64,000 bases of DNA from the NCBI RefSeq assembly GCF_016808095.1, contig NC_068973.1, forward strand, positions 33,350,077 through 33,414,076. The letters run 5' to 3'. This document shows, piece by piece, positions 63,829 through 64,000 of the stretch (positions within the stretch are counted from its first letter, which is position 1; the number at the start of each line of letters is the position of its first letter). The DNA comes from Vigna angularis. Its lineage: Eukaryota; Streptophyta; Magnoliopsida; Fabales; Fabaceae. The translations under genes were made by a program, and so were the position numbers. The notes beneath the pieces are model-generated. The model saw only the letters and a list, made by a program, of their open reading frames with translations. It had not been told where the DNA came from and made no database searches.

Positions 63829-64000
63829 AGTCTTTGGTTTCACTCTATCAATTAAAACTTCACTTAAAACAATTTTCAAATAAATATTTTGATCAACGAC
63901 TTCCAAAGAACAACAAAATAATTTGGATTGGTACCAAGGTAAATAAAATTAAATAAATTATATGTAACACAAAGTATGTTTTTTTTTTTTAATTTTAGTT
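63829..64000. other. Flank of the solo LTR
   Basis: A short AT-rich stretch to the window end. No feature was recognised. Confidence 0.5.

Overview
This is a nuclear plant sequence from a eudicot, probably a phaseoloid legume such as Vigna or Phaseolus. The evidence is GT-AG introns with AT-rich interiors, plant-type proteins with chloroplast or mitochondrial targeting, Copia and solo-LTR repeats, and a short LTR family that I associate with legumes. The genus is an inference from repeat style and protein similarity recalled from memory. Every exon boundary was read by eye from splice sites and reading phase, with no transcript data.

Layout. 1-6.2 kb is AT-rich and gene-free, with a MITE (2311-2588), a larger fold-back element (3195-4430) and microsatellites. 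6204-10780 is a complete but coding-dead Ty1/Copia element on the minus strand with two LTRs and a 5-bp target duplication. 10.8-16.4 kb has no recognisable gene. 16473-34604 is gene-rich: plastid CutA (+), a stand-alone Copia gag ORF (-), a 14-3-3 protein (-), a P-class PPR protein (+) and plastid glucose-6-phosphate isomerase (+). Between the PPR and PGI genes lie a duplicated 3' segment, a decayed copy of PGI intron 8/exon 9 and a truncated LTR. 36410-52064 holds a conserved plant protein of unknown function (-), a long PH-RhoGAP gene of the REN1/PHGAP type (+, 23 coding exons) and an intronless mitochondrial dicarboxylate carrier (-). 52.1-64 kb is repeat territory: a Pack-type TIR element carrying pieces of two host genes, a Mutator-like element with a 9-bp target duplication, and a 2.6-kb solo LTR.

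The genes do not form a pathway. They are ordinary plant housekeeping and signalling genes: starch-linked sugar phosphate metabolism, ROP GTPase signalling, phosphoprotein binding, organelle RNA processing and mitochondrial transport. The novelty lies in the repeats: gene-fragment capture at 54.4-55.9 kb, a hairpin-forming 35-bp tandem array inside the solo LTR, a PGI fragment that moved or was left behind upstream of its parent, and a duplicated splice acceptor in the CutA gene.
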